DNA of 64,000 bases from Meishania sp964351985 (GTDB lineage: Bacteria > Bacteroidota > Bacteroidia > Flavobacteriales > Flavobacteriaceae): the NCBI GenBank assembly GCA_964351985.1, contig CAYGPR010000018.1, positions 1 through 64,000 on the forward strand, read 5' to 3'. A program made the position numbers and the translations under genes. Shown piece by piece: positions 35,310 to 44,779 of this stretch. The notes below the pieces were generated by a model. The model saw only the letters and a list, made by a program, of their open reading frames with translations, ran no database searches and was not told the DNA's origin. Position 1 is the first letter of the stretch, and every line of letters starts with the position of its first letter.

Positions 35310-37418
35310 ATGAGACTAATTTTCCGCCTTTCTGTCCTTTTACTCCTAATGGCCCACGTTCAGGCCCAAAAAACAGATGAGATGAACTTTGAACACACAA
35401 ATGCCCTAATTAACGAAACTAGTCCGTACCTGCTACAGCACGCCCACAATCCCGTAAACTGGGAAGCATGGAGTCCGGACGTTTTAGCACGGGCAAAAAA
35501 AGAAAATAAACTTTTGCTAATCAGTATCGGATATGCTGCATGCCATTGGTGTCATGTGATGGAGCATGAGTGTTTTGAAGATGAAGATGTGGCCTTGGTC
35601 ATGAACGAAAACTTCATCAACATTAAAATAGATAGGGAAGAACGCCCCGATATCGATCATATTTATATGGATGCCCTACAGATGATGACAGGTAGCGGAG
35701 GTTGGCCTTTGAACATTGTCGCACTGCCAGACGGAAGGCCTTTCTGGGGTGCAACCTATGTCAAGAAGGAGGATTGGACAAAGGTATTGATGCAGCTTTC
35801 GGAGCTCTATGAAAAAGACCCTACAAAAATAAAGGAGTATGCCCAAAAATTATCCGAGGGCATCAAAGCGATTAATTTGGTAGAAATAAAACCGAATGCC
35901 ACGGTGATGGATTCGGAACAAATCGATAAACTGGTCAAACACTGGTCATCGTACTTTGATACTTTTTTAGGTGGCTATAAGCGTGCGCCTAAGTTCATGA
36001 TGCCTGTGAACCTGAATTTTTTATTGCATTATGGTATCGCAAAAGAGGATACAGAAATTCTCCAATACGTCAATACCACACTAACAAAAATGGCATGGGG
36101 CGGAATCTTCGATCATGTCGGCGGGGGCTTCTCAAGATATGCTGTTGACACTAAATGGCATGTGCCCCATTTTGAAAAAATGCTCTATGACAACGGGCAG
36201 CTTACGAGTCTGTATGCCAAGGCCTATGCCGCTACCAAAAATGAACTCTACAAAGAAACGGTAGAACGTATCGTCGAGTTTGTCAAAAATGAATTGACAG
36301 ACACGTCATTCGGATTCTACTCTTCTTTGGACGCCGACAGTCTCAATGAAGCCGGGGAACTAGAAGAAGGTGCTTATTACGTTTGGACCGATGAAGAACT
36401 GAAATCACTTTTAGGGGAAGACTTCTCGATTTTTAAAGACTACTATAATATCAACGGCTATGGCCATTGGGAACATGGCAACTACGTACTTATCCGGGAT
36501 TCGGAGGATGAAAAAATTATAAAAAAACACAAAATCAGAACCACCGAATTGAAGGAAATTCTTGAAAGGAGCCATAAAATACTTTTACAACAACGAAACA
36601 AAAGAAGTCGGCCCCGACTGGATGATAAAATCTTGACTTCATGGAACGGATTGATGCTCAAGGGACTTTCCGACGCTTATCGTTATCTAGGAAATCCTGA
36701 ATATTTGGATCTGGCCCTAAAAAATGGCGAGTTCATACATACGAACCTGATGAAGAAGAATGGCGGCCTGTATCATAATCATAAAAATGGAAAAAGTACC
36801 ATAAACGGTTATCTTGAAGATTACGCCTCGGTAATAGAAGCGTATTTGGGGCTGTATGAGATTACCTTTGACGAAAAATGGCTAAAGCGTTCAAAAGCTT
36901 TGAGCGACCACTGTTCGGCGAACTTTTATGATACCGAAAGTGGTATGTTTTTCTTTACTTCAAAAGAAGACGATTTTGTCATCCGCAGAACGATTGAAAC
37001 TACCGACAATGTTGTTCCGAGTTCGAATTCCATTTTGGCGAAAAATCTTTTTAAACTCTCACGGCTTTATACTGATGAAAATTTTGAGGAAGTTGCAATT
37101 CAAATGCTAAAAAACCTTCAAGACAACTTGGAAGAAAATGCCCAAAGCCATGCAAATTGGCTGCAGCTGGCACTTTACTTTGACCGTCCCTTTTACGAAG
37201 TTGCGATTGTGGGCAAAGATTTTAAGCAGAAGGCGAAGACGCTAGGGGCTCACTATCGACCAAATTCCATCTTGGCCGGAACCTCGATGGAGAGCACTAT
37301 TCCTGTTCTGGAAAATCGATATGAAGAAGGTGAAACCTTAATCTATGTATGTGAACATGGGTCTTGTAAACTCCCTTTGACCCAAACGGCAGAAGTATTG
37401 ACCCAATTGCCGTTTTGA
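35310..37418 (+). CDS. YyaL/DUF255 family thioredoxin-like protein
   Basis: 702 residues with a probable signal peptide (ending at VQAQ, residue 20). The N-terminal thioredoxin-like DUF255 domain (about 27-190) has the strongly conserved NPVNWEAW and the Cys78-His-Trp-Cys81 motif in YAACHWCHVMEH. An alpha/alpha-barrel of the six-hairpin glycosidase type follows (about 210-650; FEKMLYDNGQL, SSLDADSL, LTSWNGLMLKGL). The family (SPATA20 in mammals) has no proven reaction. It is a single gene, 33 bases before a possible TTG start of mscS and 93 before the preferred ATG. Confidence 0.9.
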   Translation: MRLIFRLSVLLLLMAHVQAQKTDEMNFEHTNALINETSPYLLQHAHNPVNWEAWSPDVLARAKKENKLLLISIGYAACHWCHVMEHECFEDEDVALVMNENFINIKIDREERPDIDHIYMDALQMMTGSGGWPLNIVALPDGRPFWGATYVKKEDWTKVLMQLSELYEKDPTKIKEYAQKLSEGIKAINLVEIKPNATVMDSEQIDKLVKHWSSYFDTFLGGYKRAPKFMMPVNLNFLLHYGIAKEDTEILQYVNTTLTKMAWGGIFDHVGGGFSRYAVDTKWHVPHFEKMLYDNGQLTSLYAKAYAATKNELYKETVERIVEFVKNELTDTSFGFYSSLDADSLNEAGELEEGAYYVWTDEELKSLLGEDFSIFKDYYNINGYGHWEHGNYVLIRDSEDEKIIKKHKIRTTELKEILERSHKILLQQRNKRSRPRLDDKILTSWNGLMLKGLSDAYRYLGNPEYLDLALKNGEFIHTNLMKKNGGLYHNHKNGKSTINGYLEDYASVIEAYLGLYEITFDEKWLKRSKALSDHCSANFYDTESGMFFFTSKEDDFVIRRTIETTDNVVPSSNSILAKNLFKLSRLYTDENFEEVAIQMLKNLQDNLEENAQSHANWLQLALYFDRPFYEVAIVGKDFKQKAKTLGAHYRPNSILAGTSMESTIPVLENRYEEGETLIYVCEHGSCKLPLTQTAEVLTQLPF

Positions 37419-37511
37419 TTTCGAAATTAACAATAGTTTAAACTTTTTTTCTTGATTGTGGGCTTCCTAATTTTTAGGTTAATCACTTCTAAATTAAAAT
37501 TACCCGGAATA

Positions 37512-38342
37512 ATGAAAGAATTTACCAATTATCAAGAACATATGGACAAGGCTATCGATTGGGTCTGGAATGCCATGCCGAATCTGCTAATGGCCCTTGC
37601 CATCTTAATTATAGGAACGTGGATAATGAGGTTGATAAACCGCTTGGTCCGCAAATTTTTCATGAAGAAAGACTATGATCCTACATTGGAAACTTTCTTG
37701 CAAAGTTTCATTAAAGTTGCCTTAAAAATTATTTTATTCGTGCTTGTGGTAACCCAATTAGGCGTCAAATCGTCTTCCCTAGTGGCGATTGTCGGTGCCG
37801 CAGGACTTGCCATCGGACTTGCCCTACAGGGATCTTTGGCCAATTTTGCGGGCGGAGTGCTTATTTTGCTGTTCAAGCCTTTCAAAGTTGGGGATTTTAT
37901 TTCTGCACAAGGTGTTGATGGAACCGTAAAAGAGATAACAATTTTCACAACAAAGCTTAACACCTTTGGCAATCAAGTCGCCATTCTGCCCAACGGTCAA
38001 TTGAGCAATAATAGCATCATTAACTACAATGCCGAAAATACAAGACGTGACAAAATCGATGTGGGTATCGGTTACGGTTCCAATATCAAAAAGGCCAAAG
38101 ATATTCTTTTGGAAATCTGCTCGAATAAAGAAACCATTCTTACCGAGCCAATGCCAGAAGTCTATGTAGGAGAACTCGCCGATAGCTCGGTAAACCTGAC
38201 CTTACGATTCTGGGCGAAAAACGAAGATTTCTGGACGGCCCATTTTTATGTACTTGAGGAATTAAAATACCGATTCGATGAGTCCGGTATTGAGATACCT
38301 TTTCCGCAAAGAGTACTTCATTCCCCTAGCCCAAACGAGTAA
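37512..38342 (+). CDS. Small-conductance mechanosensitive channel (MscS family)
   Basis: About 276 residues from the ATG at 37512; a TTG at 37452 extends the frame but adds an atypical tail. Membrane segments at about 23-43, 68-88 and 91-120 are followed by the pore helix (GLAIGLALQGSLANFAGGVLI). The beta-domain with FKVGDFISAQGVDGTV and the C-terminal alpha/beta domain follow. MscS channels release solutes on hypo-osmotic shock. It follows the yyaL-like gene without a terminator, so read-through is possible. Confidence 0.93.
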   Translation: MKEFTNYQEHMDKAIDWVWNAMPNLLMALAILIIGTWIMRLINRLVRKFFMKKDYDPTLETFLQSFIKVALKIILFVLVVTQLGVKSSSLVAIVGAAGLAIGLALQGSLANFAGGVLILLFKPFKVGDFISAQGVDGTVKEITIFTTKLNTFGNQVAILPNGQLSNNSIINYNAENTRRDKIDVGIGYGSNIKKAKDILLEICSNKETILTEPMPEVYVGELADSSVNLTLRFWAKNEDFWTAHFYVLEELKYRFDESGIEIPFPQRVLHSPSPNE

Positions 38343-38447
38343 TGCTTTAAGTGAAAATAAGAATGGTCAGCAATGGCTGATTACTATCTATAAATTTCAT
38401 TTCTGGAACAATTTTTGCTATATTTATTTGAATAAAAACCTCTGATT

Positions 38448-39146
38448 ATGAGAAATTTAGCTATTCTACTTTTTTTTGCAACCTATTTTGCTTTCGCTCA
38501 ATACGAAGGTCCTCGTACCGCCGCACAAATCGGTACTGTCTACAGAGAGGTTCCGATAAGTGGCACACAATATGTCAATGAGATGTACCAAAAGGGAGAA
38601 GCAATAATGAACGGCAAGTCAACTGGTGAGATTTTAATGCGATATGATGCCTATCATGAAGTTGTCGAATTTTTAGAAAATGGTAAACCTCGCAAATTGT
38701 TGCGGAGAGAGAATATTACGGCCATAATAGATGATGTTCGTTATGAAGTTGTGGAGTTCAAGGAAAAGGGCAAGTCAAGGTTAGGATACCTTAGTCCATT
38801 AAACGAAGGTGAGACGGTTTTATATTACAGACCTAAAAAGCAGTTTATACAAGCCGAAAATCCCGAAAATGGGTATGATGAATATCAACCCGCAACATTT
38901 AAGGATATTTCAACCTACTACATAAAAATTGGGGATGAGCCAGCAACAGAGGTCAGATTGAGCAAGGGCAGCATCCTTAAAAAGTTATCCGACCAAAAAC
39001 CCGTATTGAAAAAATATATTTCGGAGCATCACCTAACATTCAAGAGTATGGAGGATGTTACGAAACTTCTTGCGTACTATAATACCATCAAAAAAACTTC
39101 GGGTTCGATGCATCACGCTGAGATGGGCACTACAGTCGGAAAATAA
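38448..39146 (+). CDS. Exported protein of unknown function (paralogue of the next gene)
   Basis: 232 residues with a signal peptide (MRNLAILLFFATYFAFA, cleavage near FAQ). I do not recognise a family. It shares several blocks with the following gene: MRYDAYHEVVEF with MRYNAYYDAIQL, GYLSPLNEGETVLYYRP with GYMTPLNQGNTVLYLRN, and LLAYYNTIK with VLKYYDTLK. The pair is therefore a tandem duplication. The protein is likely periplasmic and beta-rich in its first two thirds, with a helical C-terminal end. Confidence 0.7.
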   Translation: MRNLAILLFFATYFAFAQYEGPRTAAQIGTVYREVPISGTQYVNEMYQKGEAIMNGKSTGEILMRYDAYHEVVEFLENGKPRKLLRRENITAIIDDVRYEVVEFKEKGKSRLGYLSPLNEGETVLYYRPKKQFIQAENPENGYDEYQPATFKDISTYYIKIGDEPATEVRLSKGSILKKLSDQKPVLKKYISEHHLTFKSMEDVTKLLAYYNTIKKTSGSMHHAEMGTTVGK

Positions 39147-39247
39147 GTATTCCGATAAAATAAAAAATTGGTAAACAAGTCAAAAGAATATTTGTAAGGC
39201 TTTCGACTCAATTCGCTAACCTTCAATAATAATTCTCAAATTAACGA

Positions 39248-39357
39248 AGCGCTGCAATATCGATTTGACCGAGCTACGAGCGTTTCCCATCTCACAAGGC
39301 GATATTCAAGCGAAAGAATTAAAAGCGGAAATTATTGCATTATGCAAAGAGGGTTAA
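39248..39357 (+). pseudogene. Possible gene-fragment remnant
   Basis: In the 287-base gap between the paralogues a plus-strand frame ends at 39356 and reads CNIDLTELRAFPISQGDIQA and on to LCKEG. The composition is protein-like and there is no start codon, so it may be the tail of a decayed gene. It could be chance; no other feature was seen in the gap. Confidence 0.25.
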
Positions 39358-39433
39358 GACTTTTTAACCACAATTGGAAGTAACTCACGTTTTAACGAAA
39401 TTAGACGCCAATCATTCATTAAAGTAAAGTGTA

Positions 39434-40162
39434 ATGAAAATCTTAGTTTTCATTTTTGGTATTTTCTCGACCCTACGCATTTCCGCTCAAGAGGTTTCCG
39501 AACGATTTGAGATTTTAGAAAATGGGGATGTATTCACAGTAAGAGTTTCGCAGGCAATAGATGACGAAAGAGATTTTGTGGTGGAAGGCAGTCCTTACTT
39601 AGATAAGGAATTCAAACCCGGAAGATGGAGATTGGCCAACCGGTCAAGTCAAGAAGCTTCTATGCGCTATAATGCCTATTACGACGCCATACAACTACAC
39701 CAGAACGGCGATACATTCTTTTTGCGTAAAAGCCTAGACGTAGAGGCGGAAATCGAAGGTAGGCGTTATCAGTTTGTGGACTTTCTGGATCATGGAAATC
39801 GCAAATCCGGTTATATGACTCCGTTGAATCAAGGCAACACGGTTTTGTATTTACGAAACACCAAGATACTTATACCTCCCCATAGGCCACAACACGGCTA
39901 TGACCTTCCCAAACCCCCAAAGTTCGTATCCAAAATGGAGTATTATCTCAAACAAAAAAATAAGCCGGCAAAACCACTTCAGAATTTAAGCAGAAAAGAG
40001 GTTTTTGCGGTTCTTTGGGACAGGTACTCGGAACTTCGTAAATATGCGAGGCAGAACAAGCTGAACATGCGAACTAAAGAAGAGGTGATACAGGTTCTAA
40101 AATATTACGACACTCTAAAGTCCGTAGAACAAGAGGAGCCTTCCTTTGAGGATAAACCCTAA
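39434..40162 (+). CDS. Exported protein of unknown function (tandem paralogue)
   Basis: 242 residues with a signal peptide (cleavage near ISAQ, about residue 19). It matches the preceding 232-aa protein along most of its length (see that entry for shared blocks) but is clearly diverged. No known domain was recognised. Both end in a short helical domain with a YY(N/D)T(I/L)K motif. It converges with tsaB and overlaps it by four bases at the 3' ends. Confidence 0.7.
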   Translation: MKILVFIFGIFSTLRISAQEVSERFEILENGDVFTVRVSQAIDDERDFVVEGSPYLDKEFKPGRWRLANRSSQEASMRYNAYYDAIQLHQNGDTFFLRKSLDVEAEIEGRRYQFVDFLDHGNRKSGYMTPLNQGNTVLYLRNTKILIPPHRPQHGYDLPKPPKFVSKMEYYLKQKNKPAKPLQNLSRKEVFAVLWDRYSELRKYARQNKLNMRTKEEVIQVLKYYDTLKSVEQEEPSFEDKP

Positions 40163-40833
40163 GAAGTCTTCTTTTTATGTACCAAAAAATCCTTTAGGTA
40201 ATAGGGGTCAAAATAAGCAGTATTCTCAAAGTCTTTTTGGAGATATTTCCGATATGACAGCTTGCACATTTCACGGGCGGAGGGCACGATGTCGATATCA
40301 AAACTGACATTCTCATGTGCTAAAAAAGGTTTACATTTTTCCGCTCCGTTTCCAGTAAGTAATACAGTGCCTTTTCCGATATAATCTTGAAATGAGTTTT
40401 CGTCGATAATTTCGGCCCGAGTTTCACGAACTTCTATACCGCCATTAAAAACTGCAGAATAGACCTCCATTCTGCGGGCATCCAATACAGGAACAATGAA
40501 ATCGTAATTCAACATATTGACCTGATTGGCCATACTTTCTAAAGTAGGAATGGAAATTAAAGGAATATCCAAGGCAAAACACAATCCTTTGGCGGCGGAT
40601 ACCCCGATACGCAGACCGGTATAAGAACCTGGCCCTTTACTTACCGCAATGGCATCTATCTCATTTATTTCTACTGAAGCACTTTGTAGAACTTCAGCAA
40701 TAAAGATGTGTAGCTGTTCTGAATGGGAGTAGTTGGGGGTATCATGTTCTTTTATGGATAGAAGTTGGCCATCTTTTGCCAAACTTACCGAGCAATTGGT
40801 GGTAGCCGTTTCCAAGTTCAAGATTAGTGCCAT
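40159..40833 (-). CDS. tsaB: tRNA threonylcarbamoyladenosine biosynthesis protein TsaB
   Basis: 224 residues. The ASKHA-type start LNLETATTNCSVSLAKDG and the motif AVSKGPGSYTGLRIGVSAAKGL are typical of TsaB. It is the partner of TsaD and TsaE in making the t6A37 modification of tRNAs. A perfect Bacteroidota promoter precedes it (see 40841-40871). It is transcribed singly and converges with the exported-protein gene. Confidence 0.93.
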   Translation of the reverse strand: MALILNLETATTNCSVSLAKDGQLLSIKEHDTPNYSHSEQLHIFIAEVLQSASVEINEIDAIAVSKGPGSYTGLRIGVSAAKGLCFALDIPLISIPTLESMANQVNMLNYDFIVPVLDARRMEVYSAVFNGGIEVRETRAEIIDENSFQDYIGKGTVLLTGNGAEKCKPFLAHENVSFDIDIVPSAREMCKLSYRKYLQKDFENTAYFDPYYLKDFLVHKKKTS

Positions 40834-40840
40834 AGATTAA

Positions 40841-40871
40841 CAAAGATACGTGGAAGGCATAAACATACAAA
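40841..40871 (-). promoter_or_regulatory. Bacteroidota consensus promoter of tsaB
   Basis: On the minus strand TTTG (40868-40871) is followed after exactly 19 bases by TATCTTTG (40841-40848), matching TTTG-N19-TAnnTTTG. The -7 element ends 7 bases before the ATG, so the transcript is nearly leaderless. Confidence 0.8.
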
Positions 40872-40878
40872 TAGAAAG

Positions 40879-40909
40879 ACCTGTCGGGTTTTAAAAACCT
40901 GACAGGTCA
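40879..40909 (-). terminator. Terminator after the TolC gene
   Basis: Arms GACCTGTC and GACAGGTC, extended by a second pairing of GGTTTT with AAAACC-type bases, form a near-perfect stem. On the minus strand a T-rich stretch (CTTTCTATTTG) follows. It would end the long export operon before tsaB. This hairpin family is also common in intergenic regions of Flavobacteriaceae. Confidence 0.6.
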
Positions 40910-40930
40910 TGTGTTGTATCTGGAAGGACT

Positions 40931-42280
40931 TTATTTTAATTCAATAGGAAGACCAAAAAAGAACTCCAATACTTTCAATCTAAAAATATAGTCATATTTG
41001 GAACGGACAACATCGGCCTCGGCGTTATCAACTCGAGATTGAGCTTGACTGAAATCGAAAGCGTTCAATAAGCCTACTTCATATCGTTCCTTTGAGTAAT
41101 CATAAGCGAGACGTCTTGCTTCCAATGTTTTTTGAGCCGCTTCATAGGCCTTTGCAAAACTTCTGACATCGACGTAAGCTTGATTGATATCCGTTTCCAA
41201 AAACAGCTTATCTTGTTCCAGTTGCAACCTTGCTTTTTCCACATTTATGTGGGAACGTTTGATATTGTTCCTTACCGAAAAACCGTTAAAAATCGGGATG
41301 TTCAATTGTGCCCCATAAGAGATACCATCGTTCAACCATAATTGGTCTTGAAAACTTTCCCGTTCCAGCATACCGGTAATATTATTAAAACGCTCTTGGT
41401 CCGAGTATCTAGTGTTATAGTTGAAAAAAGCACCCAGGGTAGGATATAGTGCACCTTTGGTTATTTTCAAGTCTTGCTCCGCCAAATCTAAGCTGCTCTC
41501 GGAAAGTTTAATGTCATTTCTAAAAGTGAGCGCCTTGGCAAAAATCTCTTTCGGAGTATAGTTCAAGACTTCTGAAGGTGGTACCTCTACATCAATATCG
41601 ACAACATCAAAGTTCTCATACTCCGTAATCTGCAAAAGCTGCGCCAAGTTGATTCGAGAAATCAATACCAAATTCTCGGTATTTACGATTTGTTGTTCCA
41701 AGTTTGCGGCTGTGGCCTCGATTTCCAAAAGATCGCCTTGTGGAACCACTCCAGACTCAACCAATTCAGCGGTGCGTTTCAGGTCTTGTTCAGTAACCGC
41801 ATATTGTGCTTGAAGTGTAATAAGGGTCTCTTTGTTTGAAATAATCTGCAAGTAAGCATTCGCAACGTTAAGTCGAATGTCGTCTTTCAGGTCATCCAAG
41901 CGATACTGACTGGCCAAGGCGTTCATTTTCGCACGATTTAATCTATTGATATTCCTCAGACCATCGAACAGCGTGACCGATGAGGTAACATTTGCGTTCG
42001 CTGTTAAAATGGTTGCGGTTACCAGCTGATTATTCGTTGGATCTAAAGAAAGACCAGTATTTCCCGAACCACTTATTTGGGTGTTGGCACTAGGCAAGAA
42101 AGCACCAAAGGCATCTGAACGATCAATTTTTGCATTCTCCAAGTCCAGTTGAAATTGTGCTATACTTATATTGTTTTCTTCTGCATATACTATACATTCT
42201 TCAAGCGTCCACTTTTTTTGTTGGGCGACCGATATTCCTATTGAAAATACCAGCAACAGTGCCGTTAGTTTAAATTTCAT
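40931..42280 (-). CDS. TolC family outer-membrane efflux protein
   Basis: 449 residues with a signal peptide (ending near SVAQ, residue 19). The two long helical repeats of TolC are visible (LEECIVYAEENNISIAQFQL at the start, then a second repeat from about 250). It would form the outer-membrane exit of the export system encoded just upstream. It is the last gene of a leftward operon of eight genes, followed by a terminator. Confidence 0.93.
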   Translation of the reverse strand: MKFKLTALLLVFSIGISVAQQKKWTLEECIVYAEENNISIAQFQLDLENAKIDRSDAFGAFLPSANTQISGSGNTGLSLDPTNNQLVTATILTANANVTSSVTLFDGLRNINRLNRAKMNALASQYRLDDLKDDIRLNVANAYLQIISNKETLITLQAQYAVTEQDLKRTAELVESGVVPQGDLLEIEATAANLEQQIVNTENLVLISRINLAQLLQITEYENFDVVDIDVEVPPSEVLNYTPKEIFAKALTFRNDIKLSESSLDLAEQDLKITKGALYPTLGAFFNYNTRYSDQERFNNITGMLERESFQDQLWLNDGISYGAQLNIPIFNGFSVRNNIKRSHINVEKARLQLEQDKLFLETDINQAYVDVRSFAKAYEAAQKTLEARRLAYDYSKERYEVGLLNAFDFSQAQSRVDNAEADVVRSKYDYIFRLKVLEFFFGLPIELK

Positions 42281-42310
42281 GTCTTGATTTTTTGATTTTG
42301 ATTGATGTTT

Positions 42311-43462
42311 TTATTCAACAGTTACTGCGGCTTCTTCGTCTTCTTCATCCCCTTTCTTAATAGGCTCCGTTCTGTTCCATTGTTTGACTTGATCGTCTTC
42401 CGTAAGTCCGGAAATTATTTCAACATTGACCCCATCGGAAATACCTATTTCGATATCCCTTCTTTCAAATTTCTGCTCTTCTATTGAACCGACAGCCACC
42501 TCAACATAGGGCTTATCCGTCGCTTTATCAAATTGCAAAAGCGCTTCGGGTATGACCAGGATACTGTCCTTTCTTTCTAGAACGATAGAGGCATTGGCAC
42601 TATACCCGGCGCGAACAAAAATGCTGTCGTTTACCTCAACATCGCCTTCGATCTTAAATTGAACGGCCCCTGTTTCTTCGACTCCCTTAGGTGCGATAAA
42701 TCTAAGTTTTGCATTCAGCTCCTGTCCTTCGACAGCACCTAAACTTATTACAAGCGGAGTTCCTACTTTAAGTTTTGCAACTTCGCCCTCATCTACCTTT
42801 CCTTCAAAAATCATCTTGCCCATATCGGCGATAGTAGCAATTGAGGTGCCCTCGTTGAAATTATTGGTTTCAATGACTTGATCACCCTCTTCTACAGGTA
42901 TTTCAAGGATGGTGCCATCAACCGTCGCCCGAATGTTCGTATTGGCTGTTGCAGACCCCCCAGCAGAGCCTCTTCGGATAATCTGGTAATCTGCCCTGGC
43001 ATTTTTCAACTCTTGTTCCGCTTGGTTAAAAGTCAATTGCAGTGTATTGAAATCTTGGCTCGAAATTACCCCCTTGTCGAAAAGGGTCTTGTTTCTATCA
43101 TATTCTATTTTGGCATTGTTCAATGCCAACTCGGCATTGCGTACCCTGCCACTCGCTTGATTCAACGATTGCTCGTTGGGCACAACTTTAATGACCGCGA
43201 TCAAATCGCCCGCTTTGACCTTCGTACCTTCCTCCAAATATATCTTATCGATAATACCCGAAATTTGGGGCTTTATCTCAATTTCATCTTCTGGCACCAC
43301 CTTACCGGTGGCTACCGTTTTCATTTCGATACTGGAGATGAAGGGTTTCTGGGTTTCATAGGTTACCGAGGACTTACTATTTGATTTTATAAAAAATGCC
43401 GCGGCCCATAATGCACCTAGCACTAAAACCCCAATGAGTACGTATTTTACAATTTTATTCAT
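42311..43462 (-). CDS. Periplasmic adaptor of ABC export (MacA/HlyD type)
   Basis: 383 residues with an N-terminal membrane anchor (about 7-25). A biotinyl-lipoyl-like domain (about 45-100: ATGKVVPEDEIEIKPQISGI), a helical hairpin (about 105-160), a beta-barrel and a membrane-proximal domain follow. Pairs of adaptors such as this link inner-membrane permeases to TolC. It is the second adaptor of the operon; the other is at 46814. Confidence 0.92.
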   Translation of the reverse strand: MNKIVKYVLIGVLVLGALWAAAFFIKSNSKSSVTYETQKPFISSIEMKTVATGKVVPEDEIEIKPQISGIIDKIYLEEGTKVKAGDLIAVIKVVPNEQSLNQASGRVRNAELALNNAKIEYDRNKTLFDKGVISSQDFNTLQLTFNQAEQELKNARADYQIIRRGSAGGSATANTNIRATVDGTILEIPVEEGDQVIETNNFNEGTSIATIADMGKMIFEGKVDEGEVAKLKVGTPLVISLGAVEGQELNAKLRFIAPKGVEETGAVQFKIEGDVEVNDSIFVRAGYSANASIVLERKDSILVIPEALLQFDKATDKPYVEVAVGSIEEQKFERRDIEIGISDGVNVEIISGLTEDDQVKQWNRTEPIKKGDEEDEEAAVTVE

Positions 43463-43515
43463 TTCAAGTGTATTAGTTGTTTTTTAATTGGTTCGTTATA
43501 CTAAAAATTATTTTG

Positions 43516-44778
43516 CTATTCTTCTCTTAGTGCTTCAATGGGTCGAATACTAACGGCTCGTTGCGCAGGTATTAAGCCTATTAGGGTTCCCAATACGACC
43601 ATAATGACCAATGCCCCTAAAACATAGGGTATCGGCACTGTAGGATTGGTATAGGGAAAATCAGCATCTTTCGTCAATGAATTTATCAAGGAAAGAACAC
43701 CAGCACCTAGAATGATACCTAAAATTCCTGCGATTACGGTCAAAAAAACCGATTCTAGAATAATTTGATTTCGAACCTCACCCGGGGTAGCTCCCAAAGC
43801 GCGTCTGACACCCAGTTCTTTGGTTCGCTCTTTTACAGAAATCAAAAGTATATTTCCGATACCTATGACTCCCGCCAGAATCGTGGCGATGCCTACGACC
43901 AATGACATAAAGGTCAAGCCGTCTGCAAAGCCCATTGTGCGGTTAAAAATTTCGCCAAGATTAGCAGATCCGAATGCCCTTTCGTCATCCGGGTGCACCC
44001 GATGAATGTTCCTGAGTAAAGCCTTAATATTTTTTTCAACTTGAACGGCATCAGCTTCATCATAGGCCGCAATACACATATATCCGATATTGTCACCAGA
44101 ATTGTAGAGTTTTCTGTATGTCGAAAACGGAATGAACATGGCGCTATCAGAGTCAAAACTCACCCCGTCAGCCAATTTTGTAACCCCTACGACCTGAAAA
44201 TAAATGTTGCCCACGCGAATATAGGCTCCGACCGCATCTTCATCTTTATCAAAAAGTTCTTGTTCCACACGTTCACCAATAACGATAACTTTTCGTTCTT
44301 GATCTATATCTTCTTGATTGATAAACCTACCCCCGTCGTATATCTTTTTTGTAGTTATCTTGGTGTAAATAGGAAAATCGCCATTTAAAGTATAACTCCC
44401 CGACTTTTGACCTCGGACAGTATAAACGGGTTCATTACCAAATTGCCCCTGCGAAATTCTAGGGGCGATGTATTGAACTTCGGGAATTCTATTCTTTAAG
44501 GTTTCAACGTCATCAAGCTTCAATTGCATTTGCCTGCCCGTCTTATAACCGTCGTAAGGCATACTTGTACTTTGGCCCCATACGAACATACTGTTGATGG
44601 CCACTGTCTTAAATACCTTATCGAAACCATTGTCAAGACCTTTGGCAGCACCTGAAAGGGCAATGTAAATGAAGATGCCCCACAGTACCCCAATGACAGT
44701 AATTATCGTTCGGGTCTTGTTCTTACTGATAGAACCAAAGATTTCTTGCCATGTATTTCTGTCGAATATAAATCTCAT
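43516..44778 (-). CDS. MacB-like ABC transporter permease
   Basis: 420 residues: a MacB_PCD periplasmic domain (about 60-270) between the first and last three membrane segments, with the FtsX-like end GIGNILLISVKERTKELGVRRALGATPGEV and a terminal ALREE. It has no ATPase domain, so it depends on the separate ATPase at 45999. The neighbouring permease ends one base away. Confidence 0.93.
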   Translation of the reverse strand: MRFIFDRNTWQEIFGSISKNKTRTIITVIGVLWGIFIYIALSGAAKGLDNGFDKVFKTVAINSMFVWGQSTSMPYDGYKTGRQMQLKLDDVETLKNRIPEVQYIAPRISQGQFGNEPVYTVRGQKSGSYTLNGDFPIYTKITTKKIYDGGRFINQEDIDQERKVIVIGERVEQELFDKDEDAVGAYIRVGNIYFQVVGVTKLADGVSFDSDSAMFIPFSTYRKLYNSGDNIGYMCIAAYDEADAVQVEKNIKALLRNIHRVHPDDERAFGSANLGEIFNRTMGFADGLTFMSLVVGIATILAGVIGIGNILLISVKERTKELGVRRALGATPGEVRNQIILESVFLTVIAGILGIILGAGVLSLINSLTKDADFPYTNPTVPIPYVLGALVIMVVLGTLIGLIPAQRAVSIRPIEALREE

Positions 44779-44779
44779 A

